Shown: positions 16,390 to 25,351, numbered from the stretch's first letter. The stretch: 64,000 nt of DNA from Spongiactinospora sp. TRM90649 (GCF_029382225.1 NZ_JARLTC010000031.1:93318-157317); one strand, 5' to 3'. The notes: generated by a model from the sequence alone, not told the origin. Numbers and translations are program-made.

Positions 16390-17145
16390 GTGCGCATCTA
16401 CCTGGGGACCTCCGGCTGGCAGTACGCCGACTGGCGCGGCGTGCTGTACCCGGTGGACCTGCCCCAGCGGCTCTGGCTGGAGAGATACGCCGAGTCGTTC
16501 GACACCGTGGAGAACAACAACGCGTTCTACCGCCTCCCCGAGGAGCACACCTTCGCCGCCTGGCGCGAGCGCACTCCCGAGGGGTTCGTGATGGCCGTCA
16601 AGGCCAGCCGGTACCTGACCCACGTCAAGCGGCTCAAGGAGCCGCGCGAGCCGGTGGAACGCCTGATGCGCGCCGCCTCGGGCCTCGGTGACCGGCTCGG
16701 CCCCGTCCTGCTCCAGCTCCCGCCCACGCTGCGCCGCGACACCGCCCTCCTCGCCGAGTGCCTGGAGTGCTTCCCGCCTAGCGTGCGGGTGGCGGTCGAG
16801 CCGCGCCACGAGTCGTGGTGGGAGGAGGAGCACGCCGAACGGGTCCGCGACGCCCTCGCCGCGCATGGCGCCGCCCTGTGCTGGGCCGACCGTGCCAGCC
16901 GCCCGATCATCCCGCTGTGGCGCACCGCGCCCTGGGGCTATCTGCGCCTGCACGAGGGGGCCGCGAACCCATGGCCGTCGTACGGCGACGCGGCCCTCGC
17001 CGCATGGGTCCGGCGACTGGGTGAGACGTGGAACGATGAGGCCATCGTCTACGTCTACTTCAACAACGACCCCGGCGGCGCCGCCGTCCGAGACGCGAAC
17101 CGTTTTGCGCGCCTTGCCCGGAGAGAGGGACACATCCTCGGATGA
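16390..17145 (+). CDS. DUF72 (YecE-like) TIM-barrel protein
   Basis: 251 residues from GTG 16390, directly behind GGGAGGGG. It shows the DUF72 signature: YLGTSGWQYADWRGVLYP at the N-terminus, FDTVENNNAFYRLP, FVMAVKASRYLTHVKRL and the C-terminal YVYFNNDPGGAAVRDANR. The fold is a TIM barrel; the biochemical role of the family is not established. Stand-alone gene, ordinary length for the family. Confidence 0.88.
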   Translation: MRIYLGTSGWQYADWRGVLYPVDLPQRLWLERYAESFDTVENNNAFYRLPEEHTFAAWRERTPEGFVMAVKASRYLTHVKRLKEPREPVERLMRAASGLGDRLGPVLLQLPPTLRRDTALLAECLECFPPSVRVAVEPRHESWWEEEHAERVRDALAAHGAALCWADRASRPIIPLWRTAPWGYLRLHEGAANPWPSYGDAALAAWVRRLGETWNDEAIVYVYFNNDPGGAAVRDANRFARLARREGHILG

Positions 17146-17331
17146 CCGGGCACAGGCAGGGGTATGGATGAGGTGGACTTTGCCATGCGGGCCGCGTGAG
17201 CTGGGATTATACGTATCGAGCGGGGGGTGCCTGGTTAGGTGCTTGTAACACTCAATAATGTGTTTGTGCCGTGTAATGGTGGCTAAAACGGGCAACATCG
17301 TCGTTCGAGCGGGCGAGGGAGGGTGTCGACG

Positions 17332-19467
17332 ATGATGTGGCAATTGGTGGGGATAGCCATCTCGTTGGCCCTGGTGCTGGCGCTGATCCCGGTCGCCATG
17401 GTGATCATCTCCGTGATCACCCTGGCGGTACTCGGCCTGCTCGCCAAGACCACCGGCGGCCTGGAGAACCCTGGCCTCCTCCGCCCCAAACGCTTCGGCC
17501 GCTCCCCCCGGACCCTTGCCCCCGCCTCGCACCCGGCCACGTCCGAGGAGTCCTCGACCGACGACGGCCGCCTGCGCTTCCCCGTCCTCCAGAGCGCCCC
17601 GTCCATCCACCTCGACCACGAGTCCCTCCGCTCCCTCCGCATCCCGCAGGAAGCGCATGCCGCCCCGTCGGCGGCCACCCGCACCGACGAGCCGACGGCG
17701 ACAGTGAAGCCCGCGTCCACCCCCGAGGTCGCAGCCGCGGAAACGACGGCGGATTCCGCCATGCCGTCCATACCCGTCGGCTCATCTGAAACCAGGACGG
17801 CGGGGGCCCCGCAGCCCGTGGCAGCGTCCGCTTCACCGCACCCTGCCTCCCTCCCCGCAGGCACCGAGGGCGACATGGATCGCGAGGCGGAAGAGGCGGT
17901 GGGATCTGCCGCCGCATCGGAGCTCACAGGTGAGTCCAGCCGGGAGGCCGTGCAGGCCGCCCCTGCTGCTGGGTCGATCGCCCGTGGGGGTGTTTCGGCT
18001 CAGGAGGCGCGACCGGGTGATTCTCCGGATATGACGGATACCGTGGTGTTCGCGCCGATTGTGCTCAGTGACGCGCGTGACGATGTCCCCTCCGAGGCGC
18101 CCGAGGCGGAGGATCCGAACGCCACCCGCGTGTTCCGGATTCCCGCGCCTGGGGGCCCGATTCCTCGCCCCGTGCCGGTCGAGGACGCGGCGGTCCCAGG
18201 TGGGAACGATCCCAGGGAGGGCGCTGACGAGGAACGGCGGCCCCGGAAGAGCCCGCCGCGTAAGGCCGCGCCGAGGAAGACGGCCACCACTGGTCGTACT
18301 CCGGCGGGTGCCGGGCAGCAGGGCGCACGCCGTACCCGTGCCACTGGCGGCGAAGGTGAGCCGGCCCGGTCCGCGCGTGGCACCCGCCAGGCCGTACGGA
18401 CCAGGCGGACCGCGCCGGACGACGAGGACCCCGGCTCGGCGGCGCAGGACTCGCCCCCGAGCGAGGCGAATCCCGCCGCAGTGGCACCGGTCGCGTCCCA
18501 GAATGCCGAGCCCGGAAAGGCCCATCCGGCACCACGGAAGCCGCGTCGTGCCGCCGTGGCGATGCGCGTCTCTGTCGGCGACGGCGTGGGTGTGGCATCG
18601 ATCCCGATCCCGGTAGCCGAGGATGCCGCGCCGCAGCCGTCCGGCGAGAGCCCGTCCGAAACGGGGGAATCTCGCGAACCCGCAGCGCCCGCGCGGCGGG
18701 CCAGGACGGCAAAGCGACCCGAGGCCGCCAAGGCCGCCGACACGGCCGAAAGCCCCGCGCGGACTCGCCGAGCGAGCGGACGCCGTACCGGCGAAACCGC
18801 CATGGCGTCGCCGGACGCCGACGCGCCCGCGAAGCCCGCTCGGCCCCGTCGGAACGGGCGAGCCGTGGCTGCTGCCGGCGGCCCCGATGAGGGACGGCCT
18901 GCGGCTGCCTCGGGAGAATCCGATGCGGTCGCACTCGATCAGAGCGGTCAGGCCGGGGAGACCGTGGTGCGCGGGGATTCTGCCGCTGGCCGTCCGGGCT
19001 CGGGTGCCGGGGAGAAGGGGCCTGCTCGGGCGCGTAGGGGCGCTGGGGGCGATGGCGATGACGAGGGGGGCTCGTCAGGGGGCGTTGTGGACGTTGCCGG
19101 GGGGCCTGTGCAAGGGCGTCGGCGGAGCGGGGGGAGTGCGGCGCGTGGGCGGGCGTCCGGGACGGCGGGCCGCCCCCGGACGTCCCCGGAGGCCGAGCAG
19201 GGCTCGGAGAGCGTGGCCCCGGTGGGCGACGCCGACCAGGCCGACCGTGGGGGAGCCCCGGAGGGCGCCGGGCGTGGTGACGCCTCAGCGGGGGCCCGCG
19301 ACGGCGGCCAGGGCCACGATCATGACCGTGATTCAGGCGATTCGGGTGAAGGGGATCACGCCGGAGACGCCGGGCATGGGGGTGGGCGGGTCAGTGGTGG
19401 CTCAGGGAGTGCTGCAGGGTCCGGCCGGGGGCGTCCTCGACGTAACGCAGGGCTTTCTCAACGCTGA
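17332..19467 (+). CDS. Long membrane-anchored, intrinsically disordered protein
   Basis: 711 residues from ATG 17332 (GAGGGAGGG eight bases upstream). Residues 1-40 are a hydrophobic anchor (LVGIAISLALVLALIPVAMV). Everything after is Ala/Pro/Glu/Arg-rich with no predicted fold: acidic stretches alternate with basic patches such as RKSPPRKAAPRKTATT and APARRARTAKRPEAAK, reminiscent of histone-H1/AT-hook tails. The last ~170 residues are Gly/Asp/Arg-rich. Its 3' end overlaps the 3' end of the convergent anti-sigma gene by 77 bases. Function unknown; a surface- or nucleoid-tethering role is conceivable. An AT-rich leader at about 17200-17290 probably carries its promoter. Confidence 0.55.
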   Translation: MMWQLVGIAISLALVLALIPVAMVIISVITLAVLGLLAKTTGGLENPGLLRPKRFGRSPRTLAPASHPATSEESSTDDGRLRFPVLQSAPSIHLDHESLRSLRIPQEAHAAPSAATRTDEPTATVKPASTPEVAAAETTADSAMPSIPVGSSETRTAGAPQPVAASASPHPASLPAGTEGDMDREAEEAVGSAAASELTGESSREAVQAAPAAGSIARGGVSAQEARPGDSPDMTDTVVFAPIVLSDARDDVPSEAPEAEDPNATRVFRIPAPGGPIPRPVPVEDAAVPGGNDPREGADEERRPRKSPPRKAAPRKTATTGRTPAGAGQQGARRTRATGGEGEPARSARGTRQAVRTRRTAPDDEDPGSAAQDSPPSEANPAAVAPVASQNAEPGKAHPAPRKPRRAAVAMRVSVGDGVGVASIPIPVAEDAAPQPSGESPSETGESREPAAPARRARTAKRPEAAKAADTAESPARTRRASGRRTGETAMASPDADAPAKPARPRRNGRAVAAAGGPDEGRPAAASGESDAVALDQSGQAGETVVRGDSAAGRPGSGAGEKGPARARRGAGGDGDDEGGSSGGVVDVAGGPVQGRRRSGGSAARGRASGTAGRPRTSPEAEQGSESVAPVGDADQADRGGAPEGAGRGDASAGARDGGQGHDHDRDSGDSGEGDHAGDAGHGGGRVSGGSGSAAGSGRGRPRRNAGLSQR

Positions 19468-19837
19468 CCTCCGACCCTTCCTCGAAAGTGGTGATGTGCA
19501 CGTCGTCGGCCAGGGCCCGCATGATCTGCAGGCCCCGGCCGTTCTCTGAGATGCCGTTCGCGGGGCTGCGGTCGACGGTGTTCGGATCGAAGCCGGTGCC
19601 GTGGTCCACGATCTTGATGACGCAGTGGTCCTCGTCCAGGGCGGCGCTTACGGTGTACTCCTCGCTGGGGGCCGCGTGCCGGATCACGTTGGAGCACGCC
19701 TCCGAAAGGATGATCCGGATGTCGTCGCGAATCGGCGGTACGACCCCGAGGGTCCGCAGGGCCGCGTCCACCAGTTGCCTGATGAAAGGGACGCTCGACG
19801 CGTCCCTCGGTAGGCGGAGTGCGATCCTCGCTTCCAT
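19391..19837 (-). CDS. RsbW/SpoIIAB-like anti-sigma ATPase
   Basis: 148 residues from ATG 19837. It has a GHKL-type ATPase core: N box SEACSNVIRHA, G1 box VDHGTGFDP and G2 box NGRGLQIMRAL. The size and lack of a receptor or dimerisation domain fit the serine-kinase anti-sigma (RsbW) group that sequesters an alternative sigma factor and phosphorylates an anti-anti-sigma partner. Neither partner is adjacent, so it may act on distant genes, as in many actinomycetes with numerous orphan ATPases. Confidence 0.85.
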   Translation of the reverse strand: MEARIALRLPRDASSVPFIRQLVDAALRTLGVVPPIRDDIRIILSEACSNVIRHAAPSEEYTVSAALDEDHCVIKIVDHGTGFDPNTVDRSPANGISENGRGLQIMRALADDVHITTFEEGSEVSVEKALRYVEDAPGRTLQHSLSHH

Positions 19838-19899
19838 GTATTCGAACTGCCCGCACCCCCTCGGGTAAACCTCGCGGCTCCCACACGTCCCGGCAGGGC

Positions 19900-20448
19900 T
19901 CAGTCGCTCAGCAGGTCCATCGCCACCTCCAGAGCGGCCGCCCTGCGCTCTTCGTCGTCTAGGTCGCCCAGCGGCAGCATCAGCGCGGCGTGCAGCGCGA
20001 ACAGCGCGAGCGAGCGCTTGAGGCGGGTGGCCGGGGTGTCGTCCGCGGCGTAGAGCAAGGCGACCACTTCGAGCATCGCCTCGCGGTGCGTGTGCATGGT
20101 GGGGTGGTCGCGCATCGCCGTCTGGTTGCGCTCGAAGAAGCGGGTGATGTCGGCATGGCGGGTGTCGTGCAGGTGGTCGGAGTAGCGGCGGATGATCTCC
20201 TGCCGGGTCTCCGCCGTGAGCGGCTGCGTCCGCGCCCAGTCCAGCAGCTCGCTCAGCCGCGTGAGGCGGCTCTCCGCGAGGCTGGAGACGATCTCGTCCT
20301 TCGACTTGAAGTGATAGTAGAGGGCGGCCTTGGTCACGCCGAGCTTCTCGGCGATCTCGCGGAGCGACGTCGCCTCGTAGCCCTTCTCGTTGAAGAGCGT
20401 CAGCGCGACATGCTGGATTCTGGTGCGGGTGTCGGCACTATCCCTCAT
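19900..20448 (-). CDS. TetR-family repressor of the divergent exporter
   Basis: 182 residues from ATG 20448 with GGAGG upstream. The N-terminal HTH is clear (IQHVALTLFNEKGYEATSL, then AEKLGVTKAALYYHFKSKDE). The rest is a helical ligand-binding domain. It is divergent to a DHA2 exporter with 123 bases between the starts, and the gap holds two related palindromic sites, so it very likely represses both genes and is released by an exported compound. Confidence 0.9.
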   Translation of the reverse strand: MRDSADTRTRIQHVALTLFNEKGYEATSLREIAEKLGVTKAALYYHFKSKDEIVSSLAESRLTRLSELLDWARTQPLTAETRQEIIRRYSDHLHDTRHADITRFFERNQTAMRDHPTMHTHREAMLEVVALLYAADDTPATRLKRSLALFALHAALMLPLGDLDDEERRAAALEVAMDLLSD

Positions 20449-20472
20449 AACGCGGTCTTTACCTCCTAATTA

Positions 20473-20539
20473 ACTTGACGGCCGGTAAGTACGCAGCCTA
20501 ATGTCCTGGATTGTACCCGATGCTAGCCGGTCGGCAAGT
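20473..20539. promoter_or_regulatory. Paired TetR operator candidates between repressor and exporter
   Basis: Site 1, ACTTGACGGCCGGTAAGT (20473-20490), is a near-perfect palindrome with arms ACTT/AAGT around CGGCCG. Site 2, GCTAGCCGGTCGGCAAGT (20522-20539), shares the right arm and a variant core. They are spaced 49 bp apart centre to centre inside the 123-bp divergent intergenic region, the expected arrangement for an autoregulating TetR. Confidence 0.6.
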
Positions 20540-20571
20540 AAGCAAGATCGCGACGGATAAGGGGGCGTTCG

Positions 20572-22143
20572 TTGAAGGCAACCCAGCAGACGGACGTTGT
20601 GCCAGGACGGCGCCGCGAGGTGATGGTCGTTCTGCCTGGACTGATGCTGGCCATCGTGCTGGCGATGCTCGACAACATGGTCGTCGGCACGGCCATGCCA
20701 CGCATCGTGGGCGAGCTGGGCGGGCTCGACCACTTATCGTGGGTGGTCACCGCCTATGTGCTCGGCGCGACCGTCTCCACCCCGATCTGGGGGAAGGTCG
20801 GCGACCTGTACGGCCGGAAATCGGTCTTCATGGCGTCGATCGTGCTGTTCATGGTCGGCTCCGCGCTGTGCGGCATGGCGGGCGCGCCGATCTTCGGCGG
20901 CGCCGGAGGCGGCATGGCGCAGCTCATCGCCTTCCGCGCGCTGCAGGGCCTGGGCGCGGGCGGGCTGATGGTCAACGCGATGGCCATCATCGGCGACCTC
21001 GTCCCGCCCCGTGAGCGCGGGCAGTACCAGGGCGTCATCGCGGGCGTGATGTCGCTGGCCATGATCGGCGGGCCCCTGGTCGGCGGGTTCATCACCGACC
21101 ATGCCAACTGGCGCTGGGCCTTCTACGTCAACCTGCCGCTCGGCGGGCTCGCGCTGATCGTGCTGGCCCTGCGGCTGAAACTGCCGAAGCGCCGCACCGA
21201 GCACCGCATCGACTGGCTGGGGGCGATCCTGCTGTCGATCGGCATCACCGCGCTGGTCCTGATCACCACCTGGGGCGGCAGCCAGTACGAGTGGGCCTCC
21301 CCGCAGATCATCGGCCTGGCCTTGCTCGCGGTGGTCTCGCTGGTGGCCTTCGTCCCGGTGGAGCGGCGCGCCGCCGAGCCGATCATGCCGCTCGGCCTGT
21401 TCAGGATCCGCAACTTCTCGCTGATCTCGGCCGTCGGCTTCCTGCTCGGGTTCGCGATGTTCGGCGCCATCACCTTCCTGCCGCTCTACCAGCAGACCGT
21501 GCAGGGGGCCTCGGCCACCAACTCCGGGCTGCTCCTGCTGCCCATGATGGCCGCCGCCATGGTGGTGTCGCTCATCATCGGTCGGGCCATCACCAAGAAC
21601 GGCAAGTACAAGATCTACCCTGTCCTCGGCGGCGTGGTGATGACGGCGGGCATGGCACTGCTGTCCACACAGGGCGTGGACACCCCGACCTGGCGGACGG
21701 GCCTGTACATCGCCGTCCTCGGCACCGGCATGGGCTTCCTGATGCAGACCACGATGCTGATCGCGCAGAACAGCGTCGAGCAGCGGGATCTGGGCGTCGC
21801 CAGCAGCGCCGCCACCTTCTTCCGGTCGATCGGCGGATCGTTCGGCGTCTCGCTGTTCGGCGCCGTCTTCAGCAACCAGCTCGTGGCCGGCCTGACCGAC
21901 CGTCTCGGCCCCTCCGCCGAGCGGCTGGCCGCGCAGGGCGGCCAGATCACGCCGTCCGCCCTGGCCGGGCTCCCGGCGCCGGTACGGCTCGGCTTCCTCG
22001 AATCGCTCGCCGCCGCCATCTCCAGCGTGTTCTGGTGGGCCATCCTGTTCGCGGTGCTGGTCCCGGTGCTGGCGGTCTTCATCAAGGAGGTCCCGCTGCG
22101 CGGCGCCGCCGAGCCCGTCGACGCGGAACCGGCGATGAGCTGA
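20572..22143 (+). CDS. DHA2-family (14-TMS) MFS drug exporter
   Basis: 523 residues from TTG 20572, with GGGGG seven bases upstream. Fourteen hydrophobic segments; motif A-like GKVGDLYGRKSVF after the second, and motif C-like MIGGPLVGGFITDHANWRWAF, which marks proton-driven antiporters of the EmrB/QacA group. A hydrophilic loop (RLKLPKRRTEHRID) separates the halves. It should export hydrophobic or cationic compounds using the proton gradient. The divergent TetR gene and the operator pair make it an inducible efflux unit. Confidence 0.92.
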   Translation: MKATQQTDVVPGRRREVMVVLPGLMLAIVLAMLDNMVVGTAMPRIVGELGGLDHLSWVVTAYVLGATVSTPIWGKVGDLYGRKSVFMASIVLFMVGSALCGMAGAPIFGGAGGGMAQLIAFRALQGLGAGGLMVNAMAIIGDLVPPRERGQYQGVIAGVMSLAMIGGPLVGGFITDHANWRWAFYVNLPLGGLALIVLALRLKLPKRRTEHRIDWLGAILLSIGITALVLITTWGGSQYEWASPQIIGLALLAVVSLVAFVPVERRAAEPIMPLGLFRIRNFSLISAVGFLLGFAMFGAITFLPLYQQTVQGASATNSGLLLLPMMAAAMVVSLIIGRAITKNGKYKIYPVLGGVVMTAGMALLSTQGVDTPTWRTGLYIAVLGTGMGFLMQTTMLIAQNSVEQRDLGVASSAATFFRSIGGSFGVSLFGAVFSNQLVAGLTDRLGPSAERLAAQGGQITPSALAGLPAPVRLGFLESLAAAISSVFWWAILFAVLVPVLAVFIKEVPLRGAAEPVDAEPAMS

Positions 22144-22262
22144 CGGCGGGCGAACGCCGAGCCGACTCGCGGGTGGCCTCCCGGACCGGCTCTCCCTCCC
22201 GTTACGCCCCACGGTTCAGGGGCAGCACCCGAATGAGGGGAAGAACATCATGGGAGGTCGCC

Positions 22263-22940
22263 GTGACCGAGAACGTACCCGAGCCCGACCCGCGTTCGCC
22301 CGCGGAGGACGAGGGCATCCCGGATCTCGAAGGCGGCTACCCGGAGGCCCGCTGGGCGGTGGATCCGCAGGAGTTCGCGCTGCCGGGCGAACGGCCGCAG
22401 GCCGTTGACGACTTCGGCACCACGCGTGAGGAACAGGTGCGCGGCGAGTCGCTCGACGGACGCCTGAGACGTGAGGTGCCCGAACCGGAACCCGTCTTCG
22501 GGCGACCGCCCGGCGGCTTGGAACCGGAGGGCGGCACCGTGGAGGAACGCGAGATGGAGGCCGACGACATCGCGCCTCCCGACGACCTGCCGCCGGACGC
22601 GAACCCCGACGCGGAGCCGCCGCCCGACCCCGACTGGGACGACCCCGTCGTACGCCCGCCGGGGATGACCGACGACGGCCTCAGCGAGACCGGCGGGCTC
22701 GGCGTCGGGTCGGACCTGGACACCAACTACGAACCCGGCCCCGACGTGGATCCCGGCTGGCCCGCCCACCCGGAGGAGCCGTCGGGGGTGGAGGAAGCGC
22801 CGCGCCCGGCGGGCAGGCTCGTGGAGCCCGACGAGGGAGTGCGCGCCGACACCGAGGCCGAAGAGATCGCCAGGGAGGTCGGACCGGACTCCGGCGGCTT
22901 CTCCGCCGAGGAGGCCGCCATGCACATCGAGGAAGAATAG
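22263..22940 (+). CDS. DUF5709-like acidic protein
   Basis: 225 residues from GTG 22263 (GGGAGG five bases upstream). Very rich in Asp, Glu and Pro, without membrane segments. It carries the DUF5709-type blocks: GTTREEQVRGESLDGRL near residue 60 and, at the C-terminus, RLVEPDEGVRADTEAEEIA and GGFSAEEAAMHIEEE. The family is widespread in actinobacteria and of unknown function, sometimes discussed in a stress context. Longer than typical members because of a proline/aspartate-rich middle (DDLPPDANPDAEPPPDPDWD). Confidence 0.75.
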   Translation: MTENVPEPDPRSPAEDEGIPDLEGGYPEARWAVDPQEFALPGERPQAVDDFGTTREEQVRGESLDGRLRREVPEPEPVFGRPPGGLEPEGGTVEEREMEADDIAPPDDLPPDANPDAEPPPDPDWDDPVVRPPGMTDDGLSETGGLGVGSDLDTNYEPGPDVDPGWPAHPEEPSGVEEAPRPAGRLVEPDEGVRADTEAEEIAREVGPDSGGFSAEEAAMHIEEE

Positions 22941-22944
22941 GCGC

Positions 22945-23567
22945 CCGGCGGCAGCCCGAGCAGCAGGCCGGGGTTGAGCTCGCCCTTGGCCCGGTGGTAA
23001 CCGGTGAACAGGGTGAGCGCGGTGGCCGAGTCGTCCCCGAAGAACGCCGCCGCCCCGGCGACCTGGGTGGCGTAGGCGACGGCGGAGGCGTTGCGCTGAT
23101 TGGTGGCGTCGCGCCGACAGTGCTCGGCCCTGGCGGCGGCGTGCGCGAGGTCGCCCTGCACGGCGGCGATCCAGCCGCACACCCACAGCGCCTTGGTGCG
23201 CGCCGTGCTCGGCTGGACGGCCCTGACCAGGTCGGCGCAGGCGTCGGCCAGATGCTCGCACAGCGACTCGACGATCGGGCGCGCGGACTGGTCCTTGGCG
23301 CGGACGGTGCCCGCCACCAGCGACGGCAGCAGCGCGGGATCGGTGAGCGGGGAGAGGTCGGTCAGCCAGACGCCGTGCGGGAAGCGGTCGCGCGTCCGGT
23401 CGGCGACACGCAGGGCGAGCCGCGACTTGCCCACCCCGCCCACCCCGCCCACGCCGGTCAGCGTGACCAGCCGGGACTCGGCGAGGTGCCGCTCGACGTC
23501 GGCGAGCTGGGCACGGCGCCCAACGAAGGCGCCGACCTTCTCGGGAAGCTCTCCCCCCAGTGGGCGA
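22945..23567 (-). pseudogene. Remnant of an AfsR/LuxR-type ATPase regulator
   Basis: Minus strand, starting around 23567: LPEKVGAFVGRRAQLADVE, then RLVTLTGVGGVGGVGKSRLA, the P-loop start of NB-ARC/LuxR regulators (the glycine loop has an extra GGV repeat). About 50 residues later, after CEHLADACADLVRAV, the sequence jumps to the C-terminal TPR-like part (KALWVCGWIAAVQGDLA, NQRNASAVAYATQVAG, LNPGLLLGLPPG) and stops matching where the DUF5709-like gene begins. The N-terminal domain, most of the ATPase and the HTH are missing, so an internal deletion and both ends have been lost. Confidence 0.65.
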
Positions 23568-23753
23568 GGAGGAATGGGACACGGATCCCCCGGGGAAAGG
23601 GAACGGGATTCGGCACCTCGAATCCCAACCCCATCCGCTACGCAGTGAAACGGCTCGCGTCGGTTCGGTGATGGGCTTTACCGTGGACGCGGGTGGAATG
23701 CCACAGCGGACGGGCCTTCCGCCGGTGATACGGTCCGGGCTGAAGGAGGGGCG

Positions 23754-24338
23754 GTGAGCGGACGCGACGACGAGCGGCGAAGGGCACTGCTCGACGCGGC
23801 CGACAGGGTGATCCGCAGGGAGGGGCCGGAGGTCTCCATGGCCGTCATCGCGGCCGAGGCGGGCATCACCAAGCCGATCCTCTACCGGCACTTCGGCGAC
23901 AAGAGCGGGCTCTACCAGGCGCTCGCCGACCGGCACGTGCGCGCTGTCGTCTCGCGGCTGCGCCAGGAGTTCGCCGCGCAGGGCGTGCCGGCGGGCGAGC
24001 GGGCGCGGCGCACGATCTACGCCTACCTCGACATGATCTCCGCCGACCACGAGCTGTACCGGTTCCTGTTCTACCGCGCGGGCGCGGAGGACACCCGCAC
24101 CCGCTCGCGCATGGTCGCCGTGGTGCGCGGGCTGGGCGAGGAGCTGGGCCACCTCCTGGCCCACGAGGGCCTCGCCGCCGACCCGGTCCGCGCCCAGGTC
24201 CTCGGCCACGCACTCGTCGGGATGGTCCAGGCGACCGGCGACTGGTGGCTCGACCACCCCCAGGCCGATCGCGTCGAGGTGGTGGACGGCCTCGCCTCGG
24301 CCGCCGTCGCGGTGATCTCCTCCGCCACGGCCACCTGA
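23754..24338 (+). CDS. TetR-family transcriptional regulator
   Basis: 194 residues from GTG 23754, preceded by GGAGGGG. HTH: LLDAADRVIRREGPEVSMAV, then AEAGITKPILYRHFGDKSG. The C-terminal domain (YAYLDMISADHELYRFLFYR, ATGDWWLDHP) resembles those of TetR proteins controlling lipid or acyl-CoA genes, but the ligand is not readable. Convergent with the dioxygenase gene, 47 bases apart. Confidence 0.88.
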   Translation: MSGRDDERRRALLDAADRVIRREGPEVSMAVIAAEAGITKPILYRHFGDKSGLYQALADRHVRAVVSRLRQEFAAQGVPAGERARRTIYAYLDMISADHELYRFLFYRAGAEDTRTRSRMVAVVRGLGEELGHLLAHEGLAADPVRAQVLGHALVGMVQATGDWWLDHPQADRVEVVDGLASAAVAVISSATAT

Positions 24339-24385
24339 CGCCGGGCCGCCCGGTCCTCCGCTCCGGTCATGCAGGTCAGGCCGGG

Positions 24386-25198
24386 TCAGGCGGCGCTGGT
24401 GGTGTAACCCGTCGCGTCGCCTCTGATCACCCGGCTGCCGCGGCCGTCCACGCCGACCGGCACGTCGCCCGCGACCGTCACCCGGTGCAGGCGGCGGGGA
24501 CGCTCGCCGAAGTCGTGCACCACCCGGTGCTGGGTGGCGCGGTTGTCCCAGATCGCCACGTCGCCGGGGGACCACCGCCAGCGGACGGTGTTCTCCACCT
24601 GGGTGACCTGCTCCTGCAGCAGCTTGATGATCGCGGTGGAGGTGTGGCCCGACAGGCCGACCAGGCGCTTGGCGAAGTCGCCGAGCAGGATGGCCCGCTC
24701 GCCGGTCTCGGGGTGCACGCGCACGACCGGGTGCTCGGTCTCGAAGACGGTGGAGGAGAAGACCTCGGCGTACCTGCGGGTGCGCTCGGGGTCGTCGGAG
24801 GTGGTCACGCGGACGTAGTCGTACTCGTTGGTGTGCACGGCGCGCAGGCGGTCGGCGAGGTCGCGCAGCTCGGCGGGCAGATGCCGGTAGGCGGCCACGG
24901 TGTTGGCCCAGAGGGTGTCGCCGCCGACGGGCGGTACCTCGACGGCCCGCAGGACGGACGCCAGCGGCGGCCGGTCCACGAACGTGACGTCGGTGTGCCA
25001 GCGGTCCACCTTGTGGCCGCCCCGGTAGTCCAGGTCGAGTATGTGAGCGTTGCCGTCGAGGGAGGGGACCGTGGGGTGGGCCGTGGTCGGTTCGCCGAGC
25101 AACCGGGCGAAGGCCACTTGTCCCTCCTCGTCCAGGTGGTCCTGGCCGTGGAAGAAGATCACCTTGTGGCGCAGCAGCGCCACCCGTATCTCTTGCAC
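24386..25198 (-). CDS. TauD/TfdA-family Fe(II)/2-oxoglutarate dioxygenase, N-terminus in a shifted frame
   Basis: The open frame from GTG 25198 gives 270 residues with the full catalytic set: WHTDVTFVDRPP (HxD), the second His in WDNRATQHRVVHDF and the 2-oxoglutarate-binding Arg in ERPRRLHRVTV. It oxidises sulfonates or related compounds with 2-oxoglutarate and O2. The family's conserved N-terminus (GRIGAEISGVRLSGNLPEAL) is encoded in the same frame upstream of 25198, but that frame meets a stop before any start codon. The natural start is ATG 25316 in another frame (MTTRTATLAG), behind a strong promoter. A single-base indel near 25250-25263 would join the two. Confidence 0.8.
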   Translation of the reverse strand: MQEIRVALLRHKVIFFHGQDHLDEEGQVAFARLLGEPTTAHPTVPSLDGNAHILDLDYRGGHKVDRWHTDVTFVDRPPLASVLRAVEVPPVGGDTLWANTVAAYRHLPAELRDLADRLRAVHTNEYDYVRVTTSDDPERTRRYAEVFSSTVFETEHPVVRVHPETGERAILLGDFAKRLVGLSGHTSTAIIKLLQEQVTQVENTVRWRWSPGDVAIWDNRATQHRVVHDFGERPRRLHRVTVAGDVPVGVDGRGSRVIRGDATGYTTSAA

Positions 25199-25322
25199 GA
25201 GCGCCTCCGGCAGGTTCCCCGAGAGGCGGACGCCCGAGATCTCCGCACCGATCCGCCCGTTTGACGGAGAGGCGGGCTGCAGTCGTTCCTGCGAGCGTTG
25301 CTGTCCGCGTGGTCATGGGAGC

Positions 25323-25351
25323 AAGGTAGGCGCGCCCTCACGGATTGTCAA
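25323..25351 (-). promoter_or_regulatory. Strong sigma-70-type promoter of the dioxygenase gene (leaderless)
   Basis: On the minus strand TTGACA (25351-25346) is followed by a 17-nt spacer, TACCTT (25328-25323), six bases, and the ATG at 25316. It matches the consensus -35 exactly and has ideal spacing. The upstream AT-rich TACTAACTTAATTGAC overlaps the -35 and could be an operator. Confidence 0.8.

Noticed and set aside
17146..17331. A possible riboswitch in the AT-rich leader before the long disordered protein
   Set aside because: No known aptamer core could be matched; low GC alone is explained by a promoter.
24341..24353. CCGGGC-C-GCCCGG as a terminator between convergent genes
   Set aside because: A one-base loop cannot fold as drawn; the effective stem is short and there is no T-run.
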